64,000 nucleotides of DNA, taken from contig CAADRB010000046.1 of NCBI GenBank assembly GCA_900708905.1, positions 932,298 to 996,297 on the forward strand, given 5' to 3'. The notes beneath the pieces were generated by a model. The model did not search any database. It saw only the letters and a list, made by a program, of their open reading frames with translations, and was not told where the DNA came from. Position 1 is the first letter of the stretch; each line of letters starts with the position of its first letter. Of this stretch, positions 25,218 through 35,722 are shown piece by piece. This stretch comes from Hymenolepis diminuta (lineage: Eukaryota; Platyhelminthes; Cestoda; Cyclophyllidea; Hymenolepididae). A program made the translations under genes and the position numbers.

Positions 25218-25240
25218 TCACAATACGGCCTTAATGGTAT
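25218..25240 (-). CDS. ANAPC5: ANAPC5 candidate 23-nt terminal exon
   Basis: After a 47-nt pyrimidine-rich intron (25241-25287), AG at 25242-25241 starts a coding stretch reading D-TIKAVL and then TGA at 25220-25218. This gives a shorter C-terminus than human APC5, which continues about 70 residues. A nearer AG (25253-25252) also gives a quick stop. The splice choice cannot be settled from sequence alone. Confidence 0.4.
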
Positions 25241-28200
25241 CTGTAGTAACCTAGAGAACGAGAATAAAGAATACGCAAGGAACCCACCATTAGGACATCC
25301 CACAACAAACGAAAGCCACATCTTCAAATTGACCAAATTCTTTGCCAAAGCCGGTTCAGCCTGATGACAGACCTCTGTGAAGACATCATAAAGGCTTATA
25401 TCTTCGGGAAGAGGATTATCTAGAGCCACATCCGATAAAGTGACAAGAGTGAAAATCAGGATGACGCACATATTTTCGGACACTTTCAAATGATTCTGTT
25501 GACTGAGTTTTAGGGCGGAGTCCAGTTGTTTCATTGCCTCCAGGTATTGATCATTGCAAGCGAAGAGCTCCGACTTGAAGAAAGAAATAGTAAATGAGGA
25601 ATCAATTAAGGGATTTAGTATTTAGAGTAGTCAATTACACGTCGGCGAATTCGGTCCGTCATTTTTACAGTTAAAAAATACTATTAGGAAAACAACGATA
25701 CCGGTATTCGATAAAATGACAGCCATTTGTTAGTGAAATGACCTGTAGGTCGGTTGAGAGGTGAAAAAAACAAAACGGAAGGATATAGCCATGACAACAT
25801 GCATGACGTTTGTTTCCTAGCCCGAAATAAGACGGATTTTAAAAGGAAAAAATGAGATGCTACTGAACCAAAACAGTAATATACATTTTAATATATTTGG
25901 TGAAATTCAAAATGTTCGAATACCATATCACGCAAAAAGTTAGAAAATTCACTTACTACTAAGTGAAAAAATAAAAAAAATAAAAAAAAGAGAAAATAAC
26001 AATTTAATGTCGGATTATTTTTAAAATAGAGAACTAAAACTGGACTAAGAGGAAAATTCGCCAAAATAATAGAAATCTTACATTATATAAGCGTACCTTT
26101 ATGCTAGTCTAGTTTTAAAAGGGCCTAAATGGTTAAATACAAATTAAAACAAAATAATTTTAAATAAAATTATTCCCAGATAATGCAAAAGTATAACCAG
26201 AATATATAGAAGAATGTATATGAATAGAAAATTCAGAGATTAGGTCCTTTAATTTCGAGCCGCAGAGGTAGGCGGATATGAGATAAATGTCCGCCTACTT
26301 TCACAATTTGTACTCCTTATATTGGTTGGTTCTTATTTTATTCTTTCGAACATCTTACGGATCTTATGCCCCTTCCTATTCACGTGCCTTAATAAAAATC
26401 TATCTAGACCATGACTCCCAACACTACGTTCTGACAATAATATGAAATTTAAATTAAATAATGGAAAACGAAATTGTCCCCATAATGCATGTATTAGATT
26501 TAATATATTTAACTATACACTCGAATTTCCGAAGAGTATGGAGGCTATGAAATTCAATTTTCCAAATAAATAGATAACTGGATCAAAATGGTTATCGTTG
26601 GAATTTCGAAAAGCGAATTAGGGGATTGAAGGAACGTAAACGAGTGAAAATACGAAATAATATGAAGTTATTAAAGAATTTCAAGCTTTTTACGTTACAT
26701 TGGCGTTTTATCAAGACCTTACAATCGCGAACACTTACGCATAGACATGTCCTATCAGATGACGGCTTTTACTGGTTACTCATCACTGAACGCAAAAGTT
26801 AACTAAAATCAGAATATCATAATTCGATCACTGTACCACTGACTTGTTCCCCCCTGCTCCTCATTCTTTCTCTTTCATTTTTACCGCTTGTACACAAATA
26901 TGTCCAACAAATGGAAATCTGATTTGGAAAGAGACCGCCATCTTCTGGTATATATTAGAAAAACTTTAGCCGTGTAAGAGAATTTACTCACGTCCTCTTA
27001 CGGACTGGTGAATCCTGATGGCCTAAACTTCACCACATCCTCTTTCAGCATTTAAAGAAAATCATTTCGTTAGTCACTCACCATAGCAATTCTAGCTCTA
27101 ATTTCAAATAGTACGAGCGCTCCAGCCCCACCAGTGAGCGGTGGTTCAAGAGTCCTAATGAGAACCTCCTCATTAATGTCTCCAGATTCTCTGAATAGTT
27201 TCTCCGAACGTGTCATCTCGTCCTTATCGAAACCTGCAGCCGATCTCAGCTCCTTTGATCTCTCCGCTATGCCTTGTAGAATATTCATAGCTAGGGATTT
27301 GTTTCCTCGCCTCAGCTCCAGTTTGGCACGTCTAAAATGAGAACACAGTAGAGTTAATCAGTATTACCCTCAGTAAGAACAGCCACTTCTAGTCTACCTC
27401 AGATGAGACTCCCATGGACAGAAAAGAGCGAGATCACTGACAAGTCGACCACAGTGATCTAAATTGCTCTCCATGCGGAATGACTGTTCCAGTTGGATCT
27501 CAACACGAGCACGTTCAAAGTAGGCCCGCTCTGAGAACAAACCGATCGATTCAGTTGCGGTTTTGAGCATACCCACTGCTACAGCCGGAAACCCCTGCAG
27601 AGGAGAAACCAGGTAAGATTAAGAGCCTTGTCTATCAGAGGGATTCGTGTGAGGATATTAAAATACATTATTTACACACAGATAACGACATAATAAAAAA
27701 GATGGAATTTGATAGAACAACAAGCAATCTACTGATCAATTAGTTATGAAAACTGCCGGGGGTGTAGTGATTAACTTCGACGAGGTCGTGAGGTCAATGC
27801 CCATCTGTGCGCATTCGGTGGTGAGTTTCTCCTAAGAACGACTCCAGGATACTTTCCCTTCACCCAAGTCAAGTACTGTGAACCCTTCTAAGAAGGTTGG
27901 AAAGTTTTGTAAATTACTATTAAAGAACCTAGGGAACAAATCGTGAAGTTTCAACATTGCAGAATCAGATAATGAATCAAAGAACCATAACTTATCAGTA
28001 AAATGTATACAACTTCGTGAACTCAAGTGATTTAATGTCTTTAGACATCCTGACTTTTACTAGCCCTTTATGCCCAATATCTTCCTCTCCCTAACTCCTG
28101 CCTGTGTTCAGATATTTGTCAATGATTAAAAATTTTGCTTTTGTTTAGTCAAAGGTATTAAATAGTAACCATCATTTCAAATCTGAGTTAACGAACCCCG

Positions 28201-31200
28201 ATTCAAGAATAAACTGCAAATCCGAAATTTAAAACCTACGCATCTGCCAGCATCCGGTATGCCAACTTAGTAAATGAACGAGACTAGTATTAATGCTTTT
28301 AAAAGAAGAAAGAGATTTCACGCGAAGTTACAGTAACACATTACTCACCTTTAAAGCAAGGACTCTGGCAATTTGAGAAATCGATAGGGCGAGGACATAA
28401 TCTGAGGTGGCGCAAGGACAGAGACATTCCATAATGATGACACACTGCAACAGCGTGGTGGCCATTGTGCTAAAATGCAACGCAAATGTATAATACTGAA
28501 TGTAATCAAAAAAAGGAAGATAATATAGATTTGAAGAAACTACATACTTATAGCCATAGTAAGAGAATGCAAAGGAAAGATCTAAGAGGAGAGTTGATTG
28601 AGCCTCCGAGTGGGCAGCGATTTCCGAATTGAAGTAGGTCAGGAGAACTCTTTAGAAATAAAACACATTTTGGAAGACAAACTCATCAACTTGAGTGTAC
28701 ATATTCCTTAGGTATACCCCGACAGTAATTTAAAAAATGAGTTATATCCGACTTTCCCAACTACGAAGTCCTCGTTCAGATTACCTTTACCACCTTTTCA
28801 GCTCTTTTTCCATCTTATTTTGCACCTATTATCGAATTCCGTTATCCGATGAATGCATCTTCCGACACTCTTTTCGGGGAATGGAAAGGTATCTCAAAAT
28901 CTTCCCGATAATAAAGCTACATTCCACCTCCGTTTTATTGGTCATTGCCGTATATGCAGCAATCAAATTTAATAAATTCTACCTAGTACTGCATTCTCTG
29001 AGCCGTGGCTAGCAGCTAAATCAACCTTAAAGAGTCCGTCCCACCAAGGACATCTGTCTTGCAACCCATTCAGTTAATTTCGAAGCAGCTGCTTCAATCT
29101 ACCCTCTTCCCAAATTAATTCACTGAAATAGCAAGGATGAGAAAGACTCTACCCATGAGACCATAATTCAAGGGATGAACCACACCCAGGCGAAAACTTG
29201 TTGAACCCCAAACAGTTGCAATAGATTTCAAGCACTTAGAATGTATCGCCTTCTTCTCTCTTTGCCTTAACTATACATGCCCTCTTTGTATATGTGCATA
29301 CGTGCTCATATACACAGTCTCTCTCTTCCTCACTCCTCTGAGCTTTCTCTTTATGCCCAGTAAAGTTTTCAACAGACAATCTATCTTTTCTCCACGTTTT
29401 GAATATCAGTAGTAATAAGAAGGGAATAGTAAGTCAGGGTCAGAAGCAGGATATCCAAGTGGTCCTCCTCTTGTACAAGAGAAAGCCTAAACATTCCTAA
29501 TAAACTGAAAGCAATGTATGTAATGTTATTTTCTTATTAAATGAATCCCCATTGTGTAATAGGACTTGTCTTCTTCCTACTTAGTCTACTGGACATGAGA
29601 TTACTTTAACAACGTTTAAGCGAACGAATAAGTATTCTTATATATTTGATTCAACATATGTGCTTATATGTAAACAAATAAGAGAAGTATCAAACAATAC
29701 TTACTCCTTTGGACTTGCTCCATTCCCAAGGAGTCGGAACAATTTGCAACGCAATTCAGCAAGTTGGAGGTCCTAAAGGAGAGATGTAGGATATAAAAAG
29801 CGAAACAAACTAATAAAAATTCATCAACATTCTTCAAAGGATGTAGTAGTCAAGCTAGAGCACAAAACAAAGTTTTTCGGGTAGTGAGAGGACCTTGGGG
29901 ACATCTGAAATTATTTGAATAGTTCAAAATAAGCAAAGATAACGAAATAAAATCAAAAGGGAAATAAAATTGAGAGCACAAACCCTTCAAGTGCTGAAAC
30001 TGAATTGAGTGAAGTATTTACCTCAAATGTAAATGAAAATCAATTATTTGATAAACGTTAGTTTCAGACAAGTTTAAAAGCTTGAAAAAAGAAGCGTGGG
30101 TCGTTTGTAACTTAGATAACTTATTTTGGATGAAAAACAAGACTTATGACCTAATTAGTCTATTTTTGGTAGCTTGGTGATATTTATCAACGAAAATTTC
30201 ACAAACGAAATGAGAAGTTGCTAATTATTAAGCGATGTAAAAATCAACTTTAAATTCTAAATCATGTCGGAAGGACGGAAAAATTAAAACTTAAACTGAA
30301 AAGAATAAAAGGAAATAAACAATATAAGATACTGAAGATGCTGTGGCAGTTGTAGGATCTGGCGTCCTGAATTTGAATGGCTCTCCAAGAGGATTAAGTA
30401 CTTCATGAGCCATCTAAAACGTACAAAAGAGACAAAATTACGAAACGGATTGAAACAAATATACTAGTCCATAAGAATGAGATTGTGGAGATAAGTTCAA
30501 TGAATATAGATAAGCGGAGGAAAACTAACCTTGGCAAACCGGAGACCAACAACATCGTTGGTTTCAAGGGCATGGGCTAATGCTTGGTTAAGATAACATC
30601 GAGCTTGCGGACTAAAAGTAAAGAAAAATAGATATAAGTACTTTTTCTGCCACGAGGTAGGTTAAGTAATCAATCATCTTTAATATAAATACACATAGAT
30701 AATCTAGAACTCTTATGAAGAACGATAATAATGGAATCAATAGTCAACTGGGGAAGATGATTGATGACGACCACATGATAAGCCCAAACAGTGCTCCAGA
30801 GACTGCCCATCATCACCAAGCGAATTGAAGGTGTGTCTGCGGTGATTGGTTTGTGTTTCCCCAACCATTCATATAAAGCGCTCTATTAAAAGAATTATCC
30901 TCATCCCCGGTCATATGCATAATCGATCGTCAAAAGTCTCTTTCCGTTACATAAGAGCGGATCGCAACTAAAACTAGGATGATCATTCGAATGAATAAAC
31001 CGGTTCAAATATTACGGCTTGAACATTTTTTAGATATTTTTTATGTTCATGTTTTTAAGAGATTGTGCGGATGGGGTGTATTTACAAGATTGTCTAAAAT
31101 AAGGAAACAAAGCACTTTTAAGTACAATGAGACAGATAAATAACCCAAGGTATAGCAAAGGCGTAAGCGCGTGGTTCAAGAACATGACAGATGGGACGAG

Positions 31201-33354
31201 AATACATCAAGGTACATGAAGACATCAATGCTCCTACATGGACGGAAATTTTGTGTAGGCGCTTGAGCCATGGTGTTCCAAAGTTAAAAGTACATTCTTC
31301 AAGGGTATAGGCGAAGTAAAAAGACACTGAGGAATAGGGAACCAACACATTCATTAAACATAAAATAATCAAATATCATTTACTAAATATATTTTCTAAT
31401 GACTTAGTGCAATCCTCCACAGAAGCCAGGTGGAACTTACATTTGATTGAACCTATAGTGCATATCTGCAGCTCCCAGTGTCATACGAGTCCAACCATCC
31501 ATAAGTTTCCTTTCTGCCACGAGATCATTAAGCTCCGGCTTGGGAGTAGATACAGCCAATTCAAACGCCTTGAAGAGATGGGATTCAGCTTCTGAGAGGT
31601 TGCCCCGACGTACGGCCAGTAAATGCAAAGCGTAGCGCTAAAGTAATAAACAAATAAACGGACGACAGTAAGCACTCTGAAATCTTGGACAATATTCGTC
31701 TTTATAAATTCGCCACTTACCGCTTTGTACATATCGGGATAACGCTTCACGAAGGATTCCAGATTAAGGATCAGCTTTTCCAACTTTGCAGGAGTAAGGG
31801 CTCCCATACGACCGCATTTTACAATGATGTCCTCACAATATGCTTCGACTTGTTGAAAACTAAGCGAAGTTGAAATATAAGAGAAGTGAAACTCCAAGCT
31901 GGTGCTTACTAAACAGTCTTCGAAGAGACAGATATACTGAAATATGCACTAGCAATCTCCCACTCAAAATCTCAAGATCAATCAAATTTGAAGAGTGCAG
32001 ACATTAATTATTACTCTCGAGTTCAGTAGCCAGAACTTTGAAACATTAGGGCACGGTGGACAAACAATACATAAATAGACATACTTGAGGAATCCCAAAC
32101 CCAGACAAAAATTTATTGACCCAGTTAATTATTTTTCTGCTTGCCACAGAGAATTAAAATGAAATAAAAATATGCCAATTTCGCGTCCAATAAGGTACAG
32201 TATTCTAATCCCAGAAGCACTAGTTAAATGTGATTATCTTAATTGCATTCATTTTTATTAGTAGAATCACGGCAAATGAAAGTCGGCGAAGTTTGAATAA
32301 AAGCTTCGTTGGAGCCATTAGACACCGATATGTAAAGACAAAGAGATGTACCAAGAGATGTACCAAGTCGAAATAAGTTCTTGATAGAAATACTCTACCA
32401 GGACGAAAAATAAGACCATTTTTTTAAAGAGATGAAGTTTAATCTGAAAGAGCTTTAATCGAATTAAGATATTCTAATTTTGCGCAAGTAGCGGGCGTAA
32501 AAAGAAAACATTTCAACGTTCTATAAGAAATTTCAGGTTTCCAGGTTCATTAAACCCAAAGGAAGGAATAATAAAGAAGTCTTAACAGCTGGACAATTTG
32601 GTGAATAATGTTAATAGACATCTGAATTTCAGTTAATTGCGTTTTTTAATAGGGAACCATGTAGGAAATAGAATGATGTCCAGATATTACGGATATAAGA
32701 ATTAAAACACATCAACTACATTGAGGATAAAAACCTTATACATAAAATGAACCTATAAATATACCAAGCTTACTTGCCTATTCAAATCATCTTCTGGTGA
32801 CTCGGGATTAAATGGAGATCTCACGGTATCATAGTGAGAGAAAAAAGCATTGATGAAATTGCTGATTTGGTCAAAGTGCATCATATGAAAGGCAACAACA
32901 AATTTGCGCATAAATTGACCAACAAGACTGCTCAGATGGAAGGTAATCAAAGTTGGATCTTCCATCTCGCCAGTATCACGAGCAAAAACTTGTTTGATTG
33001 CAGTCCGATAGACATAAGCGACGAGATAGTCTATATTTCTAAATGACTGTAATCTAGAGAGAAGTAGTTATTTATGTGAGAGACAAATGTAGACACAAAC
33101 CTTTCTGCTACCCTACGCATAAGGGAAATAGGCATGCAGTCGGGATCAAATATGCTATTTACGATCGATTCATCACTTCCCTGAATGATTTTTAGCAGAA
33201 ATTTGTAAAAGTTGTATTGCGTCACTTCATCAGAATGTTTAATTCGATAGTAATTCTCAAGGTACTCGCGAGCAATTACGAAGCCTGCGAAATTATTAAA
33301 GGTAACGACGTTTTTGAACTGAACTCCTTGAGAGAAGAGCTCGTGATAGTTCAT
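25218..33354 (-). CDS. ANAPC5: Anaphase-promoting complex subunit 5 (APC5), 14 exons
   Basis: Exons in transcript order: 33354-33101, 33038-32774, 31962-31910, 31859-31721, 31637-31441, 30611-30530, 30413-30333, 29772-29705, 28649-28548, 28469-28349, 27594-27398, 27331-27082, 25573-25288 and 25240-25218. The sum is 2118 nt, 705 codons plus stop, close to the 755 residues of human APC5. All phases match and all introns are GT-AG. APC5 is a TPR scaffold subunit of the APC/C, the E3 ubiquitin ligase that triggers anaphase and mitotic exit; it helps hold the platform together with APC1 and APC4. Supporting resemblances to human APC5: SLVGQFMRKFVVAFHMMHF (human SVVGLFLRHMILAYSKLSF), GALTPAKLEKL (human ALTPASLQKEL), and MHYRFNQIPQARCYLNQAL (human LHCRFGHYQQAELALQEAI). 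The N-terminal helical domain is about residues 1-175, with TPR-like repeats from about 190 to the end. The extreme C-terminus is the least certain part. Confidence 0.9.
25288..25573 (-). CDS. ANAPC5: ANAPC5 exon 13
   Basis: The acceptor is CTTCAAG and the likely donor GTGGGT at 25287. QYLEAMKQLDSALKLSQQNH corresponds to human PTIALPMLLQALALSKEYRL, and AEPALAKNLVNLKMWLSFVV to the last conserved TPR helices (human DKGRAMFLVAKC region). The frame stays open beyond the donor to 25133, so read-through with a 51-residue longer, Cys-containing end is the alternative to splicing into exon 14. Confidence 0.8.
27082..27331 (-). CDS. ANAPC5: ANAPC5 exon 12
   Basis: The acceptor is ATTTTAG and the donor GTGAGT at 27081. 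AKLELRRGNKSLAMNILQGI aligns with human AVVLQAQNQMSEAHKLLQKL, followed by a charged loop (GFDKDEMTRSEKLF) and LVLFEIRARIAM, which aligns with human VLLSVAELYW. Confidence 0.88.
27398..27594 (-). CDS. ANAPC5: ANAPC5 exon 11
   Basis: The acceptor is CTCTGCAG and the donor GTAGAC at 27397. It encodes GFPAVAVGMLKTATESIGLF, then a helix rich in Glu and Arg (ERARVEIQLEQSFRME), typical TPR A/B helices. It leaves in phase 2; the intron to exon 12 is only 66 nt. Confidence 0.87.
27745..27905 (+). repeat. Short interspersed repeat S inside an ANAPC5 intron
   Basis: GGTGTAGTGATTAAC looks like a tRNA A box and GAGGTCAATGCCC a degenerate B box. Downstream, CCCTTCACCCAAGTCAAGT followed by an AAGGTTGG end matches the 56.2 kb copy (CCCTCAACCCAAGTCGAGT). 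It lies in intron 10 of ANAPC5, antisense to the gene. Confidence 0.4.
28349..28469 (-). CDS. ANAPC5: ANAPC5 exon 10
   Basis: The acceptor is GCATTTTAG and the donor GTGAGT at 28348. It encodes TMATTLLQCVIIMECLCPCA followed by YVLALSISQIARVLALK, TPR-like helices. The segment is Cys-rich compared with the vertebrate protein. Confidence 0.85.
28548..28649 (-). CDS. ANAPC5: ANAPC5 exon 9
   Basis: The acceptor is TTTCTAAAG and the donor GTATGT at 28547. It reads VLLTYFNSEIAAHSEAQSTL and on to SFAFSYYGY. Both ends are phase 2. The AG two bases later would break the frame. Confidence 0.82.
   Translation of the reverse strand, partial: SSPDLLQFGNRCPLGGSINSPLRSFLCILLLWL
29705..29772 (-). CDS. ANAPC5: ANAPC5 exon 8
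   Basis: The acceptor is CTCCTTTAG and the donor GTAAGT at 29704, 68 nt. It encodes DLQLAELRCKLFRLLGNGAS, one helix, weakly similar to human LPYLASLGIQSLVQQ. Leaves in phase 2 as exon 9 requires. Confidence 0.8.
30333..30413 (-). CDS. ANAPC5: ANAPC5 exon 7
   Basis: The acceptor is CGTTTTAG and the donor GTATCT at 30332; phase 0 at both ends, 27 codons. It encodes MAHEVLNPLGEPFKFRTPDP and a Thr/Ala/Ser-rich end, a less conserved inter-repeat segment. Confidence 0.75.
30530..30611 (-). CDS. ANAPC5: ANAPC5 exon 6
   Basis: The acceptor is CTTTTAG and the donor GTTAGT at 30529. It reads PQARCYLNQALAHALETNDV, the direct counterpart of human QQAELALQEAIRIAQESNDH. One of the clearest TPR matches in the gene. 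Confidence 0.9.
31441..31637 (-). CDS. ANAPC5: ANAPC5 exon 5
   Basis: The acceptor is ACTTTAG and the donor GTAAGT at 31440, leaving phase 2. It opens with RYALHLLAVRRGNLSEAESH, a TPR helix pair, and closes with GAADMHYRFNQ, the start of the conserved LHCRFGHYQQAE-like repeat of human APC5. Confidence 0.88.
31721..31859 (-). CDS. ANAPC5: ANAPC5 exon 4
   Basis: The acceptor is CGCTTAG and the donor GTAAGT at 31720. It encodes FQQVEAYCEDIIVKCGRMG then ALTPAKLEKLILNLESFVKR, which aligns with human KALTPASLQKELNNLLKFNP at the start of the TPR region. Enters in phase 2, leaves in phase 0. Confidence 0.88.
31910..31962 (-). CDS. ANAPC5: ANAPC5 candidate 53-nt exon 3
   Basis: Exon 2 ends in phase 0 but the next clear exon begins in phase 2, so something must lie between. 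This 53-nt segment has an acceptor AG at 31964-31963, a good donor GTAAGC at 31909, and exactly the needed phase change. It encodes WEIASAYFSISVSSKTV plus a split Tyr codon, in a region where human APC5 has a variable linker. An acceptor six bases further in (before ATTGCT) would keep the same phases. Confidence 0.5.
32774..33038 (-). CDS. ANAPC5: ANAPC5 exon 2
   Basis: The acceptor is CATTTAG; starting at 33038 completes an Arg codon with exon 1 and reads RNIDYLVAYVYRTA. The core helix SLVGQFMRKFVVAFHMMHFD is the best APC5 signature of the N-terminal domain. The exon ends in an acidic linker (PESPEDDLNRQ) and donor GTAAGC at 32773, phase 0. The intron before it is 62 nt. Confidence 0.85.
33101..33354 (-). 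CDS. ANAPC5: ANAPC5 exon 1 (start codon exon)
   Basis: ATG at 33354-33352 opens MNYHELFSQGVQFKNVVTF; LLKIIQGSD later matches human LLPLLQGPD. The donor GTTTGT at 33100 gives phase 2. Eleven bases upstream of the ATG is a strong acceptor (T-rich tract then TTTTTTTAG), so the transcript either has a spliced 5' UTR exon or receives a spliced leader. The frame is also open between the acceptor and the ATG, so a longer N-terminus from another exon is not excluded. Confidence 0.8.
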
Positions 33355-35659
33355 TGAATCAGCAACTAAAAAAATGGAAGAAATTTACTTTTGAACGTAA
33401 AGAGGATAGAATTAATGAGGAAGGCGGAACAAATCCACTCCATTAGAGTATAACTTCGATAACTAATATAAGTTTAGGAGTGACGCTCACAGTAATCCTC
33501 AAGAAAGTTGACACTATAGTTTTGATCAACTGAACAAAGATGTTAATATGACAAACAATATTAAATATTTAATAAAGGAAATATACAATGAATTAGAAAA
33601 AAGATTTATGGTAAATTACGCTTAAATTAAATAACACCACACATCTCACATTTAGCTCAAGATGCTAACCAATGAAATTAGTGTATCTCTTTGACCTTCA
33701 ATTCATATGGGACAAATTTTGCTTTAGTTTATATTAACTAAAAATAAACTTATTGACATTTAAAAGAAAAATTTGATTCATCTTTAATTTTCAGTTCCTA
33801 AACCATATTTGTGGCAAACTGACTACTTGTATAAATGATCACCTATTAGAATGAAAATTCCTTGATGTCATGATCTGTGCGAGCTCAAGATTTTCACGGA
33901 ATAATTAAACATTTTTGAACTATTGTTAACCTATTAATAATTTTCTTTCCTGATGAAATTAAAACTTTTGATCCATCTTCTTTCAAATTGCATGTCTTTC
34001 TATCATTATTCAAAAACTTTATTGGAAAGGGCTTGATGAGCAAACACAGAAATCATTTATTTGCTGACAGTATCGTACCTTAATGATGCTTTATACGGAT
34101 TCTTTCGATTTTCTCAAGTATGAGACGAAATACATCCATAAATATAGAAAAACAATAAGGTATAAGCTCTTTTACGGCTGGCAACTTACTGGTAATGATT
34201 TAGAAAAGGCATTTTGTTTAAGGTTATGCGTATATCTTTTACAGCTTTGGGACTATTTCTTCTTCCATTTTTCTTTATATCAGACAGAGCATGAAATTTC
34301 AGACGTCAAAGTTAAAAACAAACTGCACTCAATGTTAAAGCACTTAGGAATCACCCTGTGTCCCAAACGTAAAACAGAATACAAATTTTTGTTAATTCGA
34401 TAGACCGCCGCAAATATGATGAGTGTCATTTCACATCATTCGGCCCGAGTACGTGGGAGATAACGAGAGGTCTGTCTAAAACACCATCTTTTAGCAGTCA
34501 CGCATATCGGCAGGTCTGGGACTGTTTAGAAAATCTCATTTTAAAACGGTTATTCGGTGTAAAAGTCATAAGAAGTGTTAAAAGACCAAAAATCAACGGT
34601 TAGAAATAGGATAATTAAGGAATAGTGCAAAACATTTGCACGTTTTTAATTCTTACTGCCAAATCACGAAATAGCTTTATAGATTAAACACTAGCGAAAT
34701 TTCGTTCAGTTGGATAACAATAAATGGGGACTAATTTCAGTGAAAAGGGAAGAATGAAAAAAAATGATGGGAAAATTCAAGTCTACTGATGAGATGAATC
34801 CAGTATATAATTAATTTAAGTTGTTAATCTAAGTAGTGAGAATACTATGTTATCTTTTAGCTGGATAAAACGAATTTCAGTCAAATCTGCTAGTGTTATG
34901 TTGAATTACAAAAAATAACTTAATGTGTAAAATTTATTCACAAATATATGTGCGGACTTTTACTGCCTCTGGATATTTGAGAAGAGTTAAATACTGTTGA
35001 AGGGATTTTTGGAGAAACACCATAACAAACGTGATCAGAGCCTGCTAAGAAAATTCAAGCTTCCTAATTAACGCAGTAACTCCTTCACTTGGCTTGACGG
35101 TCATAGTGATTAAAATTATTGGTAAATTGAACTAGCTTCCTAAGGGTTAACCGCCTTTCGAAGGTTAAATCTAAGCACTCGGTAAAGAAAGTTAACTTTC
35201 GGTGCGTAAGACGGAGAGCGGGGAAGAGATTACAAAGTCAGGAACACAATTTCGGCGATCGAACAAATGATTTCTGTCTTCAATTGGTAAAAGAATTTCT
35301 TTTTACTGAAATAATGTTTTAATCCTCAAATATCAGTGAGCTCTTCAAATAGATCACGATGTTCACAATCATCGTAATGTTTACAGCCAATCGATTTAAA
35401 AGTGCCTTAACTAACTATATTAATTAAAGCAATTCTTCGACATTTTAAATAAAATATTAATATTATTACTGAGTTGATTTCCTATTTTACATCGGAATTT
35501 TTATTTGCTTTAAGTTTAGTTCTATTTTATTTCCTTTTCATTTGCTATCCAGCTAGCCAACACTATTTTTAATGAACAGAGAACAAAAGAGAATCAAGAT
35601 TCTGGAAAATTTCTAAAAAATTGTCATTACTTTCCAGTTTATGAAATAGCCGAATATAC

Positions 35660-35722
35660 GCGGATAGGTGTTAAATCAAAACCTCTGTCTTATCTAACAG
35701 TCACTACACCGGCGGTGCACAT
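35660..35722 (-). repeat. A-box-like repeat fragment
   Basis: On the - strand CCGGTGTAGTGACTGTTAG resembles the head of the repeat at 27750 (CCGGGGGTGTAGTGATTAA). It is truncated after about 60 bases. Confidence 0.25.

Noticed and set aside
25960..26001. A-rich run as the tail of a retroposed element
   Set aside because: Simple A/AAAT-rich sequence in an ANAPC5 intron without an attached element or target-site duplication that I could see.
28737..29012. 91-codon open frame on the + strand inside an ANAPC5 intron
   Set aside because: Lies antisense within an intron, no recognisable motif, and repeats of Phe, Tyr and Ser typical of random AT-rich frames.
34083..34403. 106-codon open frame on the + strand upstream of ANAPC5
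   Set aside because: Composition is dominated by Phe, Tyr, Leu and Lys as expected from AT-rich DNA; no domain, signal or family resemblance.
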